Notes: generated from the letters alone by a model not told the origin. Counted from the first letter of the stretch, positions 12,601 through 20,222 are shown. The stretch is 64,000 nucleotides of DNA from Pseudomonas marincola (GCF_900116605.1 NZ_FPBC01000006.1:1-64000); one strand, 5' to 3'. Numbers and translations: made by a program.

Positions 12601-15121
12601 GACCGCCAGAGAACAAGGCGGCACGCTCAACGCTGTCCCTGGGATAAACCCTAGCGGCAATGTGTTGAACAACGACACCGATGTCGATGCCAGCGACGCC
12701 AAGATCGTGACTGGTATTCGCACGGGCACCGAAGCAGCAGGCGGTGCACTCAATACTGTGATCGCCAGTAATACCCTGACAGGGATTTACGGCACCCTGA
12801 CCATTGCATCCAACGGAAGCTACACCTACACCGTCGACAATAACCTGGCCAGCGTGCAGGCGCTTAAGGCCGGTGAACAAGTTGTAGAAGTGTTCACCTA
12901 CCGCATGCGCGACACCGCTGGCGCCACTGACCTTGCCCAGTTGACTATCACTGTTCAGGGCGCATGGGATGCACCGGTTGCGGTCGATGATATCGCTCGT
13001 GGCGTGGCCGATAACGGCCTCGGTAACAGCATCAATCCGACAGGTAATGCGCTGACCAACGACACTGATGTCGATAATAACGACAGCAAAACGGTCACCG
13101 GCATCCGCCTCGGCGCAGAAACCTCTGCAGGCACGCTGGCTGGCGTCACTGCGGGAACCGATTCCAGCAACGGCACCCTGGTTGATGGGCTTTACGGGCA
13201 ACTGATCATTGGCGCGGACGGCAGCTTTACCTACGTGATAGACACGGCCAATCCCGCTGTATTGGCCCTTCCGTTAGGCCAGACACTCAGGGAAACCTTC
13301 ACCTATGAAGTCACCGACGGCGGCAGCCTGACCGATCTGGCGCAGATCCAGATCGTCATCTTCGGGCGCAATGATGCGCCAGTGGCCAACACCGATACCG
13401 CCGAGGCTTTAGAGGCTGGTGGCTTGAACAACGCCAGCCCCGGCGTTAACCCGAGTGGCAACGTGTTGAGCAACGACACCGACCTTGAAGACAACGTACT
13501 GACAGTCACCGACATTCGCACCGGTACAGAATCGGGCACTGGCACAGCAGGCACCGTGGGTACGGTGTTGCGCGGCCAATACGGTGATCTGCAACTGAAC
13601 AGTGACGGCACCTGGACTTATACCGTCGACAACAGCCTGGCGGCCGTGCAGGCGTTACGCACTAACGGCCAGACCCTGACCGATGTCTTCACCTACAGAG
13701 TCCAGGACTTTTTCCGTGCAGGTGACAGCGCCGAGTTGCAAATCACAGTGCGTGGCAATAACGACACCCCGATCGCCAGCGATGATGCGGCCGTGGCAAT
13801 CGAGGCCGGTGGCGTCGCCAATAGCACGCCAGGTTTGAACCCGAGCGGTAACGTGCTCGACAACGACAACGATGTAGACAGCGTTGCCAATGGTGAAACC
13901 AAACAGGTGTTGCTCTTCACCAGCAGCAACGGCAACAGCGCTGCGGCCGGGCAAGTCGTCAAGGGACTGTATGGCAGCCTGACAATCAATGCCAATGGTA
14001 GCTACACCTACGTTCTCGATAACAATAACCCCGTGGTTCAGGCCTTACGCACGGCAGGCAACACGCTTAATGAGGTGTTTACCTATCGCATGAGTGATAC
14101 CGCAGGCGCTACCTCTGATGCGCGCCTGAGCATCACCATCCAAGGCGCGGATGACAACCCGGTAGCGGTCAACGACAGTGTGACTGCAACCGACCAGACC
14201 CCTGCCCCGCAAGCCACTGGTAATGTGCTGCCCAATGACAGCGATGTCGACAGCGGCGATCAAATCGTCGTGAGTGGCGTGCGCACGGGCGCTGAAAGTG
14301 GCAGCGGTACAGCCGGTGTAATCGGCCAGCCTATTCAGGGTTTGTACGGCACGCTGATTCTCAACGCAGACGGCAGCTACACCTACACCATCGACCTGAC
14401 CAATCCGACCGTGCTGGCGGCTGCCGGGCTGGGCCAAGTCCTTGATGATGTATTTACCTACACCATCACCGACCTGAGCGGTGCGACGGATCAGGCCGAG
14501 CTGGTGATTAACCTGAATATCTCAGCGCCATACATTCCAGCAGGCAATGGCCCGCACTTTGATTACGGCTATTCGAACTCAAATGTTTATGAAGGGATTC
14601 CGGACCGTGAGCCGATTGTCTTCGTCAGCCCGGTTGTTGAGCGTTCGAGCACGGCTAACCGGCTGAGCAACTTGCTCAATCAAGGCACCAATGTACGCCT
14701 GGCAACACCGATGCGTTTCGACAGCCCATCTATTGGCGCGGGCCTGGGCCTGGTTGATGGCCAATTCGTTGGCGAAGAAGTCCAGCGTAATCAGGAGATC
14801 AATCAGGTCGAGACGGACGCAATGTTTGCGCGACACGGGCGCATCAGTCTTTCGGCAAATGGTTTGCTCAGCAGCCCTTCGCTGTTTGCCGAAAGTGCTG
14901 ATCAGATGCTCAAAGGTCCGTATCAGAGTGATGCAAACCCGCGCAGCGCTCAGACAGACCAGCCCACTGAGCAGCCTCGTATTGCTGATGCACCAGCGCA
15001 GCCAACTGAGATGGACCAGAGTGATGATTACGGCGTTGCGCCTAAGGTCGCCAGTGGGTTCCGCGAGCAACTACGAGCGGCGGCGCAATCGCGCTATCCA
15101 TTCGCTCGCAGAGACGCCTAG
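3641..15121 (+). CDS. Giant surface/secreted protein: LEPR motif, DUF4347, SdrD-B-like and VCBS repeats
   Basis: This 3,826-residue protein is a presumed adhesin or biofilm matrix protein. The LEPR-type motif LEQRILFDGA is at residues 22-31, followed by a DUF4347 domain (about 74-225) with SHGSSG (His130) and LYGCNVG (Cys173). Residues 240-1860 form a stalk of repeated beta-sandwich domains of the DUF11/isopeptide type. An SdrD-B-like domain (GVISGTLWND...TTDANGFYQFG) and a cadherin-like domain beginning NDAPVITLPG follow, then eleven VCBS-type repeats (about 2133-3626). The C-terminal 200 residues are polar and lack RTX nonapeptides. ATG 3641 is preferred because GGGGA at 3629-3633 is 7 bases upstream; ATG 3635 is too close, and GTG 3614 is a longer alternative. 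No LapBCE-like secretion genes are nearby. The LEPR motif is typical of large exported proteins that lack a classical signal peptide; the export route here is unknown. Confidence 0.88.
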   Translation: MQSKPSSSALNVFRPRSQALALEQRILFDGAAVAAVDQQHNNTADAHESNDTAPNYAAPTEVATAKPTDYSAAKELLVVDSRVENANQLTAQLPANVRVLVVNTSEDGLAAISSALTEMGKVDSIQILSHGSSGQFTLGNRTLSSDNVGQLSGLLSSWSAFLNQGADIQLYGCNVGSGEAGRVLVSELARITGADVGASSDDTGSAALGGDWDLEVRSGNIDKALVLGADVIDGYANLLADASPTVTLSSAGQDVLLGDQFTFTVNFSNNATDATALGYAPFLNVIMPATGVDGDDGATFISATYLGQSLSATVITFDASGNATHPLAKDASGNPLIITGNPGDQLVVIALPFASISKDQPALPIVITGSLSNLADTDFSDGSPDLTIKVSSGFELGNDSLDNPTDDPSIVMPGFVDFVIHPTVITFDQTLSTPEGETVTGPNHNQSYTVTVNPAPGQTLTNVVITQPLPDNIQVTAITPGAGGVITSLTLYDGTTVTDPAEIQAAIAADDVYISSFSVEYANLTGSTDTVVSFYVPEVDSSGLSVLDPVTGAPRTITIGPPTAEGSWVPIDPRDVTAPATTIEFSGTGNTSTFIAKSLTLEKQVDIQIDEGTSGVSPGDTLQYTLDIEISDYFAYGRDFFNEGSLLVTDTLGDGQSLVPGSATMSVTIAGVTQSIALVSTVTTDSTTGISTIVFDIAQSLRDAFGGVSGWLNGDLSFDDVQEGATRAVITYSSLISQAYSSPADQQEINEGDSLSNSAILSGTVLTDRFNVGSDVAQTDTSSASVTVPTNRVDISIASVNNGTPPANGEIRPGDVVTFELSYDLVTGDYENFILTAYLPEPLLDVSGVSWTQGTGVGTWTLGADNTNNGAVLSVTTGPGNSVVFDFGDYATSDVGGTRIVVQFTVLVGNQPFADQRSLDVLAQSSQQTTLATQQTLVSSDVVAIVSVAEPELSITHGVVSSSNGTISGTTGTWQAPGTTGAPFTGSVTDPLAVNGDVTGIDAGDTLRLATAIENTGGGGAFDVTTSITLPSGLSFVGGSLAAANLQIYRGDGTLLVLGTDYSVSGNAITFLDAGSTASLLAGRAGTAADASGANVVIITYDATVDTAITASSTLQSTATLSNYASVDGGTDFTPNDLTEVAGQQIAAPEIRKVFADGSLDDSDSSATHTSGNDLVIGESMLYDIVVTLPEGGTQNLRIEDLIPQGMRLDTSFGMGGYELILLAADSGALSADFAGNVVVGTFTAVTGALGDDGGDVRFTFTASTTSADNNTGNNSFVLRVRLVASNISDNQANKTLQNNAQLIYSDVDGDTPNGTTPVDRTVALTGGQPSVVIREPTLTIDQTTVVRGDGQVDEGDLVEYIISISNGSSSNDFDAFDISFLDNLPSQLGNVTLISVVYNDGTTTTNITSQFTLTGNVLQTVDGANIDIVKGGVINIRVGGIVNATAASVPSFDNVATVQWTSLDGTTNTTADPAGERTGADGLLNSGALNDYRSSSTINIPVSQKIGIARVGGLPDTAAPDPTFSENENVAVGEIIRYRVSAVLAEGTTDDYSIRVSLGDGLEFLNDGTVRISFTSNDGITSSVTGVVTPDGIVIGNQTQGEVGPIDPNLSGPAPQGLLNAAQIEVIKDPTTGETLVIFHLGDITVNDRDVDFELITIEFNAKVQNIGTNVAGASISARAADFSGDGPTPLSESPTLTETIVESSFTGMVKEVVSFNPDTASATNTGTATVAVSFTQNGQIPAFDAQLTDSFANANASNYTLISIQIGGTTYLPGALPAGVSFTDGGSISVDFTQIDPNVSIKVLYSVTLPNDVVIATSDATLTWTSLPEDFTSWGGSSVGADGTEQGERTGEQTGANNYILTSGAGIGVISGTLWNDTGSADDSVAVDGAGLAGQTVTLTWAGTDDDLTTTADNLTFQATTDANGFYQFGVLPAGIFQIDTPKGTISYAQPIGDLRVRIDSDGTGGTLGQVVVTLGEGGTGEADAGYVELNDAPVITLPGTQNGQEDVLLAIDPISIADVDADRYQGVGSHDLQVTLSVVSGTLSLSNPTPTGVTVSGSGKTLILTGTQADLNEALKTLQYLGDQDFNGTDTLTVVTSDLGSFGEADGNCIPNDLTDALTDTETLSIVLEAVNDAPQANDNSATAVEAGGTDNSVTGVNPRGNLITDAPADTDVDIATNADELRVTNIGFGGNPPISLPSTGAGGIQGNYGTLFVNAAGGYIYVVDNDNPAVEALRISGQTLAETFTYTIKDIAGASSTANLFITIQGANDTPVGVDDVVTVAEAGGVNNGQDSGPASGNVILGVIDGPGANTDVSGPDTDVDSAANGEVLNVSGIRVGAKDIPGDFDAVTAGSTGASNGTVITGLYGTLTIGADGSYTYVVDNDNADVQQMIPGDTLQEIFSYRLVDAGALDTVAQLTVIITGAYDNPVASDDAAEAQAASTNNNAQESNPTGNVITFPSRPGNSDQPGGNGIDLDVDRTDQPSDQLIVTGIRVGVETASGNLSDVSSGSTSTANGTVIVGTYGTLTIGADGSFIYDVDSTNTTVQGLAAGETLTETFTYQITDTGGLTDLGQLVITVKGVNDPPVAQNVVALAVENGGLNNTDLGRVPSGDATTNAFDPDGDPITVTSVRTGPETGGVAGTENPVVDGTPTSVLGTYGTLTINADGSYTYALDNSLDAVKSLRLASQTLTERFTYTISDGQGEVDVAEIIVVISGKNDNPVGAPDIATAKESGGVNNNQAGIDPTGNVLTNDTDEDGVNYGETAAVSRFSNSSGTAGTLGSELKGLYGWLRLNADGSYTYRVDNNLPAVQALRSTTDELTDVFNYSVIDRALAEGASTLTITIQGANDTPVAVNDANTALEAGGTGNATPGINPTGNVLTNDRDVDAGDVLSVTQVSQGANTGAAGTDFIGTFGTLRLNADGSYEYVVNNDNAQVQALRTTSNTLTDVFTYRVRDLAGATTTALLTITIQGANDTPVAINDTATAREQGGTLNAVPGINPSGNVLNNDTDVDASDAKIVTGIRTGTEAAGGALNTVIASNTLTGIYGTLTIASNGSYTYTVDNNLASVQALKAGEQVVEVFTYRMRDTAGATDLAQLTITVQGAWDAPVAVDDIARGVADNGLGNSINPTGNALTNDTDVDNNDSKTVTGIRLGAETSAGTLAGVTAGTDSSNGTLVDGLYGQLIIGADGSFTYVIDTANPAVLALPLGQTLRETFTYEVTDGGSLTDLAQIQIVIFGRNDAPVANTDTAEALEAGGLNNASPGVNPSGNVLSNDTDLEDNVLTVTDIRTGTESGTGTAGTVGTVLRGQYGDLQLNSDGTWTYTVDNSLAAVQALRTNGQTLTDVFTYRVQDFFRAGDSAELQITVRGNNDTPIASDDAAVAIEAGGVANSTPGLNPSGNVLDNDNDVDSVANGETKQVLLFTSSNGNSAAAGQVVKGLYGSLTINANGSYTYVLDNNNPVVQALRTAGNTLNEVFTYRMSDTAGATSDARLSITIQGADDNPVAVNDSVTATDQTPAPQATGNVLPNDSDVDSGDQIVVSGVRTGAESGSGTAGVIGQPIQGLYGTLILNADGSYTYTIDLTNPTVLAAAGLGQVLDDVFTYTITDLSGATDQAELVINLNISAPYIPAGNGPHFDYGYSNSNVYEGIPDREPIVFVSPVVERSSTANRLSNLLNQGTNVRLATPMRFDSPSIGAGLGLVDGQFVGEEVQRNQEINQVETDAMFARHGRISLSANGLLSSPSLFAESADQMLKGPYQSDANPRSAQTDQPTEQPRIADAPAQPTEMDQSDDYGVAPKVASGFREQLRAAAQSRYPFARRDA
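10040..14520 (+). repeat. Eleven tandem VCBS-type repeats inside the giant gene
   Basis: About 4.5 kb encodes eleven domains of roughly 135 residues (about 405 bp each). Each opens with NDxPVAxxDxA, then a Gly-Gly turn, NPxGNVLxNDxDVD, a YGTLxINADGSYTYxxDN block and a closing VFTYxxxDxxGAxxxAxLxITIxG. This is the VCBS repeat signature of large bacterial adhesins. Repeats 5-7 and 9-11 are the most regular; repeats 1-4 and 8 carry variant lengths or altered openings (for example AYDNPVASDD and AWDAPVAVDD). Such arrays expand and contract by recombination, so copy number may differ between strains and may collapse in short-read assemblies. Confidence 0.85.
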
Positions 15122-15127
15122 GCCATT

Positions 15128-15157
15128 CCCATGCGGGTGCTGCCCGCATGGGTTTTT
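15128..15157 (+). terminator. Rho-independent terminator of the giant gene
   Basis: A perfect 10-bp stem (CCCATGCGGG at 15128-15137 and CCCGCATGGG at 15143-15152) with a TGCTG loop is followed by TTTTT. It sits 7 bases past the stop codon of the giant gene. Confidence 0.9.
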
Positions 15158-15193
15158 ACGCTTGGAAGCTGAGAGGGAAAGCGCGAGCCGAAA

Positions 15194-15571
15194 TCAGCTG
15201 TAATGGCTGATTTCGATCAGATTATTATCCGGGTCGCGGATATACACCGACTCAATAGGCCCAATCGCACCTGTTCGTGCAATAGGCCCCTGTTCGATTT
15301 CCACGCCCTGCTCTGCCAGATGTTTAACCACCTCGGCGCTACTCCAGCGGGTAATCAGGCACAGGTCAATGGAGCCTGGCGTGGGTACTTGCGCCTTGGG
15401 TTCGAACTCGCGACCTGCTTGGTGCAAGTTGAATTTCTGCTGGCCAAACACCAAAGCATGGCGTCCTTCACCAAAAACCTCATGCTGCATATTCAGCACG
15501 CGGCAGTAGAAGGCCACCGTTGCCTCGACATCCTTTACGGTTAATACCAGATGATCCAGTCGCTCGATCAT
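15194..15571 (-). CDS. VOC-family (glyoxalase/dioxygenase fold) protein
   Basis: A 125-residue single-module protein of the vicinal oxygen chelate superfamily. It begins IERLDHLVLTVKD, where the His is the usual metal ligand, continues with FYCRVLNM, and ends SVYIRDPDNNLIEISHY, which supplies the usual Glu ligand. Members bind a divalent metal and act as glyoxalases, ring-cleaving dioxygenases or antibiotic-resistance proteins; the substrate cannot be told from sequence. ATG 15571 is preferred to GTG 15583 because GGTGGGA lies at the right distance before it. It is the last gene of a minus-strand group, gor - TRIC channel - VOC, with 22 bases to the gene upstream. A similar gor/VOC association is, as I recall, found in P. 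aeruginosa. Confidence 0.85.
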   Translation of the reverse strand: MIERLDHLVLTVKDVEATVAFYCRVLNMQHEVFGEGRHALVFGQQKFNLHQAGREFEPKAQVPTPGSIDLCLITRWSSAEVVKHLAEQGVEIEQGPIARTGAIGPIESVYIRDPDNNLIEISHYS

Positions 15572-15593
15572 GCTTATTCCCACCCTCTAGTTA

Positions 15594-16217
15594 TCAGTCG
15601 CGGTCGAGCAAATGAAATTGCGGCAACGACAAGTGCCAGCGAATAGCCGCAAGGCGAATACCCAGCACCGTCAACATCGCCACGCTGGTATCAAGCCAAG
15701 GCGGCGTCGCCAGCAAACGCATGACGATAAACACCGTGGCACCGGCCATACACGCTGTCGCGTAGATTTCCTTTTTGAAAATCAGCGGGATTTCATTACA
15801 GATCACATCGCGCATCACGCCACCGGCCACGCCGGTCATTACGCCCATAATCACTGCTGTGCTCATCGGCACGTTGTGCTGCAACGCCACTTCCGTGCCA
15901 TACACAGTAAAGACCGCCAAGCCAAAGGCGTCGGCGATCAACAGGCCTTTTTCGTGGATCGGCTGCGTCATGCGCACCCAGGCCACGGTGCCTAATGCGG
16001 CAAAACTGGCGATCAGAATATAGGTGTCATCGCGAATCCAGCTGACCGGATGGTTGCCGAGAATCACATCACGCAGCGTACCGCCACCCAATGCTGTAAT
16101 GATCGCAATCACCAGCACACCAAACAGATCCATGGACTTGCGACCTGCCATCAGTGCGCCAGTGATAGCGAATACCGCTACGCCGAACAGGTCGGCGAAG
16201 TAGAACAGTTGCGCCAT
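15594..16217 (-). CDS. TRIC-type cation channel family membrane protein (YicG/UPF0126)
   Basis: A 207-residue inner-membrane protein with about seven hydrophobic segments. It contains the duplicated UPF0126 signature: GGGTLRDV near residue 42 and GGVMRDV near residue 127, one in each half. Bacterial members are homologues of animal TRIC channels and conduct monovalent cations; the physiological role is not settled. ATG 16217 was chosen because GAGGGG stands just upstream and the protein then begins with its first membrane helix; a longer open frame to 16391 would overlap gor and adds unrelated sequence. It starts 7 bases after the gor stop, so the two are probably co-transcribed. Confidence 0.85.
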   Translation of the reverse strand: MAQLFYFADLFGVAVFAITGALMAGRKSMDLFGVLVIAIITALGGGTLRDVILGNHPVSWIRDDTYILIASFAALGTVAWVRMTQPIHEKGLLIADAFGLAVFTVYGTEVALQHNVPMSTAVIMGVMTGVAGGVMRDVICNEIPLIFKKEIYATACMAGATVFIVMRLLATPPWLDTSVAMLTVLGIRLAAIRWHLSLPQFHLLDRD

Positions 16218-16224
16218 ACGCCCC

Positions 16225-17583
16225 TCAGCGATCGACAGGGGTACGCATGGTGACGAACTCTTCAGCGGCAGTCGGATGCACGCCAATGGTGTCATCGAAA
16301 ATCGCTTTGGTCGCGCCGGCTTTAATCGCAACCGCCAGGCCCTGAATGATCTCACCCGCATCGGGCCCGACCATGTGGCAACCCAGTACACGATCAGTTT
16401 CTGCGTCGACCACCAGTTTCATCAGGGTGCGTTCTTGCGATTCACCAAGGGTCAGTTTCATTGGCCGGAAACGGCTCTCGAAAACCTTGAGTGTGTGCCC
16501 TGCTTCGCGCGCTTGTTCTTCGCTCATGCCCACGGTGCCAATGTTGGGCAAGCTGAACACCGCAGTCGGGATCATCTGGTAATCGACTTCGCGATACTCG
16601 TCCGCCTTGAACAACTGACGCGCAACCGCCATGCCTTCAGCCAGCGCTACCGGCGTGAGCTGGACACGACCAATCACATCGCCAATCGCGAAAACCGACT
16701 CCGCGTCGGTACGGTAGTGTTCATCGACCTTGATGTGACCCCGTGAATCGAGTGTCACCGAGGTGTTTTCCAAGCCCAGGTTATCCAGCATCGGACGTCG
16801 CCCTGTGGCGTAAAACACGCAATCAGCTACAAGCGTGCTGCCGTCTTTCAAGGTGGCCAATAAACTGCCATCAGACTGTTTGTCGATGCGGCTGATGTCG
16901 CTGTTGAAGCGCAGGTCGATACCGCTCTTGAGCAACTCATCTTTGAGGTGTTCACGCACTGCCCCGTCAAAGCCACGCAGGAACAGTTCACTGCGATACA
17001 ACTGGGTCGTCTGGGCGCCGAGGCCATTGAAAATGGAGGCGAACTCGACCGCAATGTAACCGCCGCCCACGACAATAACCCGCTTGGGCAGTTGCTCGAG
17101 GAAGAACACCTCGTTGGAGCCGATCGCGTGCTCGCGCCCCGGAATATCCGGAATAACCGGCCAGCCGCCGGTAGCAATAAGAATATTGGCCGCAGTAATA
17201 CGCGTACCATCGATCTCGACGGTATGGTCATCGAGCATCTTTGCATGGCCTTCGAGCAGTGTTACGCCGCTGTTGATCAGCAAGTTGCGATAAATACCAT
17301 TGAGCCGCGTTATCTCACGATTTTTGTTGTGAATGAGCGTCGGCCAGTCGAATTTGGCCGGTTCAAGCGTCCAGCCAAAGTTACCGGCCTGCTCGAATTC
17401 TTCGGAAAAATGCGCGCCGTACACGAACAGCTTTTTCGGCACACAGCCCACATTCACGCAAGTACCGCCCAGATAACGGCTTTCAGCTACCGCTACGCGC
17501 GCACCATAACCTGCAGCAAAACGGGCAGCACGGACGCCACCGGAACCTGCACCGATCACAAATAGGTCAAAATCGTAAGACAT
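16225..17583 (-). CDS. gor: Glutathione reductase
   Basis: This 452-residue flavoprotein reduces glutathione disulfide with NADPH and keeps the cytoplasmic thiol pool reduced. The FAD-binding GAGSGG motif is at residues 11-16, the redox disulfide motif [14 protein letters not shown] places Cys42 and Cys47, the NADPH-binding [10 protein letters not shown] is mid-protein, and the C-terminal HPTAAEE holds the catalytic His. Length equals the family norm. A ribosome binding site (GGGAG) precedes ATG 17583. It heads a minus-strand group with the TRIC channel and VOC genes. Pseudomonas Gor is commonly induced by peroxide via OxyR, but no OxyR site was verified in the 288-base upstream gap. Confidence 0.95.
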   Translation of the reverse strand: MSYDFDLFVIGAGSGGVRAARFAAGYGARVAVAESRYLGGTCVNVGCVPKKLFVYGAHFSEEFEQAGNFGWTLEPAKFDWPTLIHNKNREITRLNGIYRNLLINSGVTLLEGHAKMLDDHTVEIDGTRITAANILIATGGWPVIPDIPGREHAIGSNEVFFLEQLPKRVIVVGGGYIAVEFASIFNGLGAQTTQLYRSELFLRGFDGAVREHLKDELLKSGIDLRFNSDISRIDKQSDGSLLATLKDGSTLVADCVFYATGRRPMLDNLGLENTSVTLDSRGHIKVDEHYRTDAESVFAIGDVIGRVQLTPVALAEGMAVARQLFKADEYREVDYQMIPTAVFSLPNIGTVGMSEEQAREAGHTLKVFESRFRPMKLTLGESQERTLMKLVVDAETDRVLGCHMVGPDAGEIIQGLAVAIKAGATKAIFDDTIGVHPTAAEEFVTMRTPVDR

Positions 17584-17871
17584 GATTATCTCCCTGATAA
17601 AGGCGTTAGCATAACCCAGATCACCCTGCTAACACGCGCTAACCTATGCTGGGTATTGAGCAACATATTGAGTGATCGAATCATTTACAGGCCGCGTTAA
17701 ACGGCGTGCAGCGGTCTAGACACGTTACTGGCTGTTCAGCAATTGAACTAACAGAAAGATGAGCGGTTCTACCTGTAAACAAGCGCAATGGCTTTGAACT
17801 TATAATGACTGGCAGTCAAATCGTAGCCTGCGCGAGCTAAACGTTTATTGCTCTAAGTAGGTAAACCTAAT

Positions 17872-18831
17872 ATGCGTGCATTGCTTTTCCTATCCCTCTC
17901 AGCAGTTCTTACGGGCTGCACCTCAGCACCGCAAACCCCGCGTGAACCCTTGGTGTTCGCCAATCAGCCGCAAACGGTTGAGAGCCAGCTTGCCGTGGTC
18001 CGCGCGGCTGCAGACAAGTACCGGGACTTCTCTGTCGCCGAGCGCGAAGGCTGGAAGGTCTTTGGTGATGATGCCCCACTTATGGGTTACCACTACTCAG
18101 GCCCCGCCCCTGATTACGTGTCGGGCGATCAACTCGATTTCAGCCAGCCCAATAACCTCATGTACACAGACATCAACGGCAAGAAGGTACTGACAGGTGT
18201 CGCATTTGTTGTGCGAATCGGAGACGGTGAGCCCCTGCCAGAAGGGTTTGCCGGAAACCAGGACCACTGGCACGTGCACGACTTTATTCGTGCAATCGAT
18301 GCCGCTACCGAGGAGCGCCCTTTTATTGGCTGGCTGGCCGATCGCTGGATCGACATGAATTATCGATCCAAAGGCGATAATCGCGGCCGCCTGGCAATGG
18401 TCCACGCCTGGGTAACTCTGCCTAATCCGGATGGTGTATTTGCCAGCGTCAACCGCAGCCTTGCCTACATTAAGCTGGGCTTACCCGAATCATACTGGCA
18501 AGGCGCATCTGTAGAAGCTGCGCGTGGCTTGAACCTGGCAACGGAAGGTGGCTGCGAGGCAGTGAACGGTACGCTCTGGATTGCAGACGTTGAAAGCGAG
18601 CAAGAAGATGCAATCAAGCAGGCCTGCGCCCGCTCTGCTGAAGAAGTACGGACAGCCCTGCGCAGTCAGGATAAAGCGCAAGTGAATAGCGCGGGAGAGT
18701 CCGCCTGGCAGCAATTTGATGAAACGTGGCAACGCGTTTTGAGCCCTGTACAGAAAGAACGAGTCAAAGCGATGAGTGAGCACGGCATGGATAGCCACGA
18801 CGAAAAAGGTCACATGCAACACGCTCATTAA
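17872..18831 (+). CDS. Uncharacterised His-rich lipoprotein
   Basis: A 319-residue exported lipoprotein: a short hydrophobic signal ends in a lipobox (LTGC, lipid-modified Cys16). No family is recognised. Visible features are a dense histidine motif HWHVHDF (about residues 138-144), a DRWIDMNYR segment, a pair of Cys residues in the last third (GGCEAVNG and KQACARS), a helical C-terminal region, and a tail rich in His and acidic residues (ending GHMQHAH). Histidine clusters of this type often bind copper, zinc or nickel, so a periplasmic metal-handling role is possible but only inferred. It is monocistronic, convergent with galU, and shares a bidirectional terminator with it. Upstream is a 288-base gap with no identified operator. 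Confidence 0.75.
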   Translation: MRALLFLSLSAVLTGCTSAPQTPREPLVFANQPQTVESQLAVVRAAADKYRDFSVAEREGWKVFGDDAPLMGYHYSGPAPDYVSGDQLDFSQPNNLMYTDINGKKVLTGVAFVVRIGDGEPLPEGFAGNQDHWHVHDFIRAIDAATEERPFIGWLADRWIDMNYRSKGDNRGRLAMVHAWVTLPNPDGVFASVNRSLAYIKLGLPESYWQGASVEAARGLNLATEGGCEAVNGTLWIADVESEQEDAIKQACARSAEEVRTALRSQDKAQVNSAGESAWQQFDETWQRVLSPVQKERVKAMSEHGMDSHDEKGHMQHAH

Positions 18832-18852
18832 GACGGGACAATCCATACAAAA

Positions 18853-18880
18853 AAGGCCATTTCGTTTATGAAATGGCCTT
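18853..18880. terminator. Bidirectional terminator between the lipoprotein gene and galU
   Basis: A perfect 11-bp stem (AAGGCCATTTC at 18853-18863, GAAATGGCCTT at 18870-18880) with a 6-base loop has an A-run before it on the plus strand. It can serve galU (minus) with a T-run and the lipoprotein gene (plus) more weakly. Confidence 0.85.
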
Positions 18881-18905
18881 CTGAATTAACGCTATTTTGC
18901 TGTCT

Positions 18906-19745
18906 TCAAACGCTCTTGCCAGCTTTGTACAGATTCTCGAAACAGAAGTTGGTTGCTTCGATGTAGCCTTCGGCGCCGCCGCAGTCAAAGCGCTTACCTT
19001 TGAACTTGTACGCCAGTACACAACCTTCCTGCGCCTGCTTCATCAAGGCGTCAGTAATCTGGATTTCGCCGCCCTTGCCCGGCTCGGTGTCTTCGATCAA
19101 CTTGAAGATGTCCGGAGTAAGGATGTAGCGGCCGATGATCGCCAGATTAGACGGTGCATCTTCCTTCTTGGGTTTCTCGACCATCGAGTTAACCCGGAAA
19201 ATATCATCGCGAATCATCTCGCCAGAGATTACGCCGTACTTGTGTACTTCATCTTCCGGCACTTCCTGAATCGCTACGATGGAGCAGCGGAATTGGTTGT
19301 ACAGTTTGACCATCTGGGTCAATACGCCGTCGCCTTCGGTGTTGATGCACAAGTCATCGGCCAGCACCACGGCAAATGGCTCATCACCAATCAACGGGCG
19401 GCCAGACAAAATGGCGTGGCCGAGGCCTTTCATTTCAACCTGACGGGTGTACGAGAACGTGCACTCATCGATCAGGCGACGAATGCCTACCAGGTATTTT
19501 TCTTTATCTGTGTCACGAATTTGCTGTTCCAACTCGTAACTGATGTCGAAGTGATCTTCCAGTGCGCGCTTGCCGCGACCCGTCACCATCGAAATTTGCG
19601 AGAGACCTGCATCCAGCGCTTCTTCGACGCCGTACTGGATGAGAGGCTTGTTCACTATCGGCAACATCTCTTTAGGCATAGCCTTGGTTGCAGGTAGAAA
19701 GCGAGTGCCGTAACCGGCTGCTGGGAACAAGCATTTTTTAATCAT
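18906..19745 (-). CDS. galU: UTP-glucose-1-phosphate uridylyltransferase
   Basis: This 279-residue enzyme makes UDP-glucose from UTP and glucose-1-phosphate, feeding LPS core, exopolysaccharide and trehalose/glucan synthesis. The N-terminal nucleotidyltransferase signature is intact (FPAAGYGTRFLPATKAMPKE, starting at residue 7), as are the conserved VEKPKKEDAPS block and the C-terminal FDCGGAEGYIEA. Length matches the bacterial family. It is a single gene with a clear terminator behind it and a 477-base gap before the next plus-strand gene. Confidence 0.95.
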   Translation of the reverse strand: MIKKCLFPAAGYGTRFLPATKAMPKEMLPIVNKPLIQYGVEEALDAGLSQISMVTGRGKRALEDHFDISYELEQQIRDTDKEKYLVGIRRLIDECTFSYTRQVEMKGLGHAILSGRPLIGDEPFAVVLADDLCINTEGDGVLTQMVKLYNQFRCSIVAIQEVPEDEVHKYGVISGEMIRDDIFRVNSMVEKPKKEDAPSNLAIIGRYILTPDIFKLIEDTEPGKGGEIQITDALMKQAQEGCVLAYKFKGKRFDCGGAEGYIEATNFCFENLYKAGKSV

Positions 19746-20222
19746 GAGGGTCCTCGAAAGATTACAAATACCGGGCCAGTCTAGCAGGCTGATGATTGCT
19801 TACAACGCCTTAAGGCCCTGAAACAGCGGATATATTTCTGCGCAGGCTACTTGCCAAAGCCTCCTGCTTTCTGCATTTAACGCCTCTAGGATGGGCGCTG
19901 TAGCGAAGCCGATGGGCGCACACTGGTTACATCAAACAACTTATAACTATGTCGCCGGAAAACCCTCGCAAGCGTCTTACCCAATCGTATTCACTCCATC
20001 GAGGGGCAACTCTGCGCTCATCAGGCCAACAGAGCGAAGTACTTTCGTGCAATGCAGTGCAGTTGCGTCTGCTGTGCTGGCAACAGAAATAACCGGCTTG
20101 GCTCGCAGTTCTTTGCAAACCTCTTGTTGCACAATCGGCCTGCTAGGCTTGTCGATACAACGCCCTGCGCATTAGCCTGCAGTTATAATAATTGGCATGC
20201 AGCCCTGACCAATGGATTTTGG
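19746..20222. other. 477-base divergent intergenic region (galU / LysR gene)
   Basis: This region must hold the promoters of galU (minus) and the LysR gene (plus). Open frames at 19891-20175 plus and 19927-20118 minus have no ribosome binding site and no protein-like signature and are regarded as chance. I see no RNA gene or repeat here. Confidence 0.5.
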
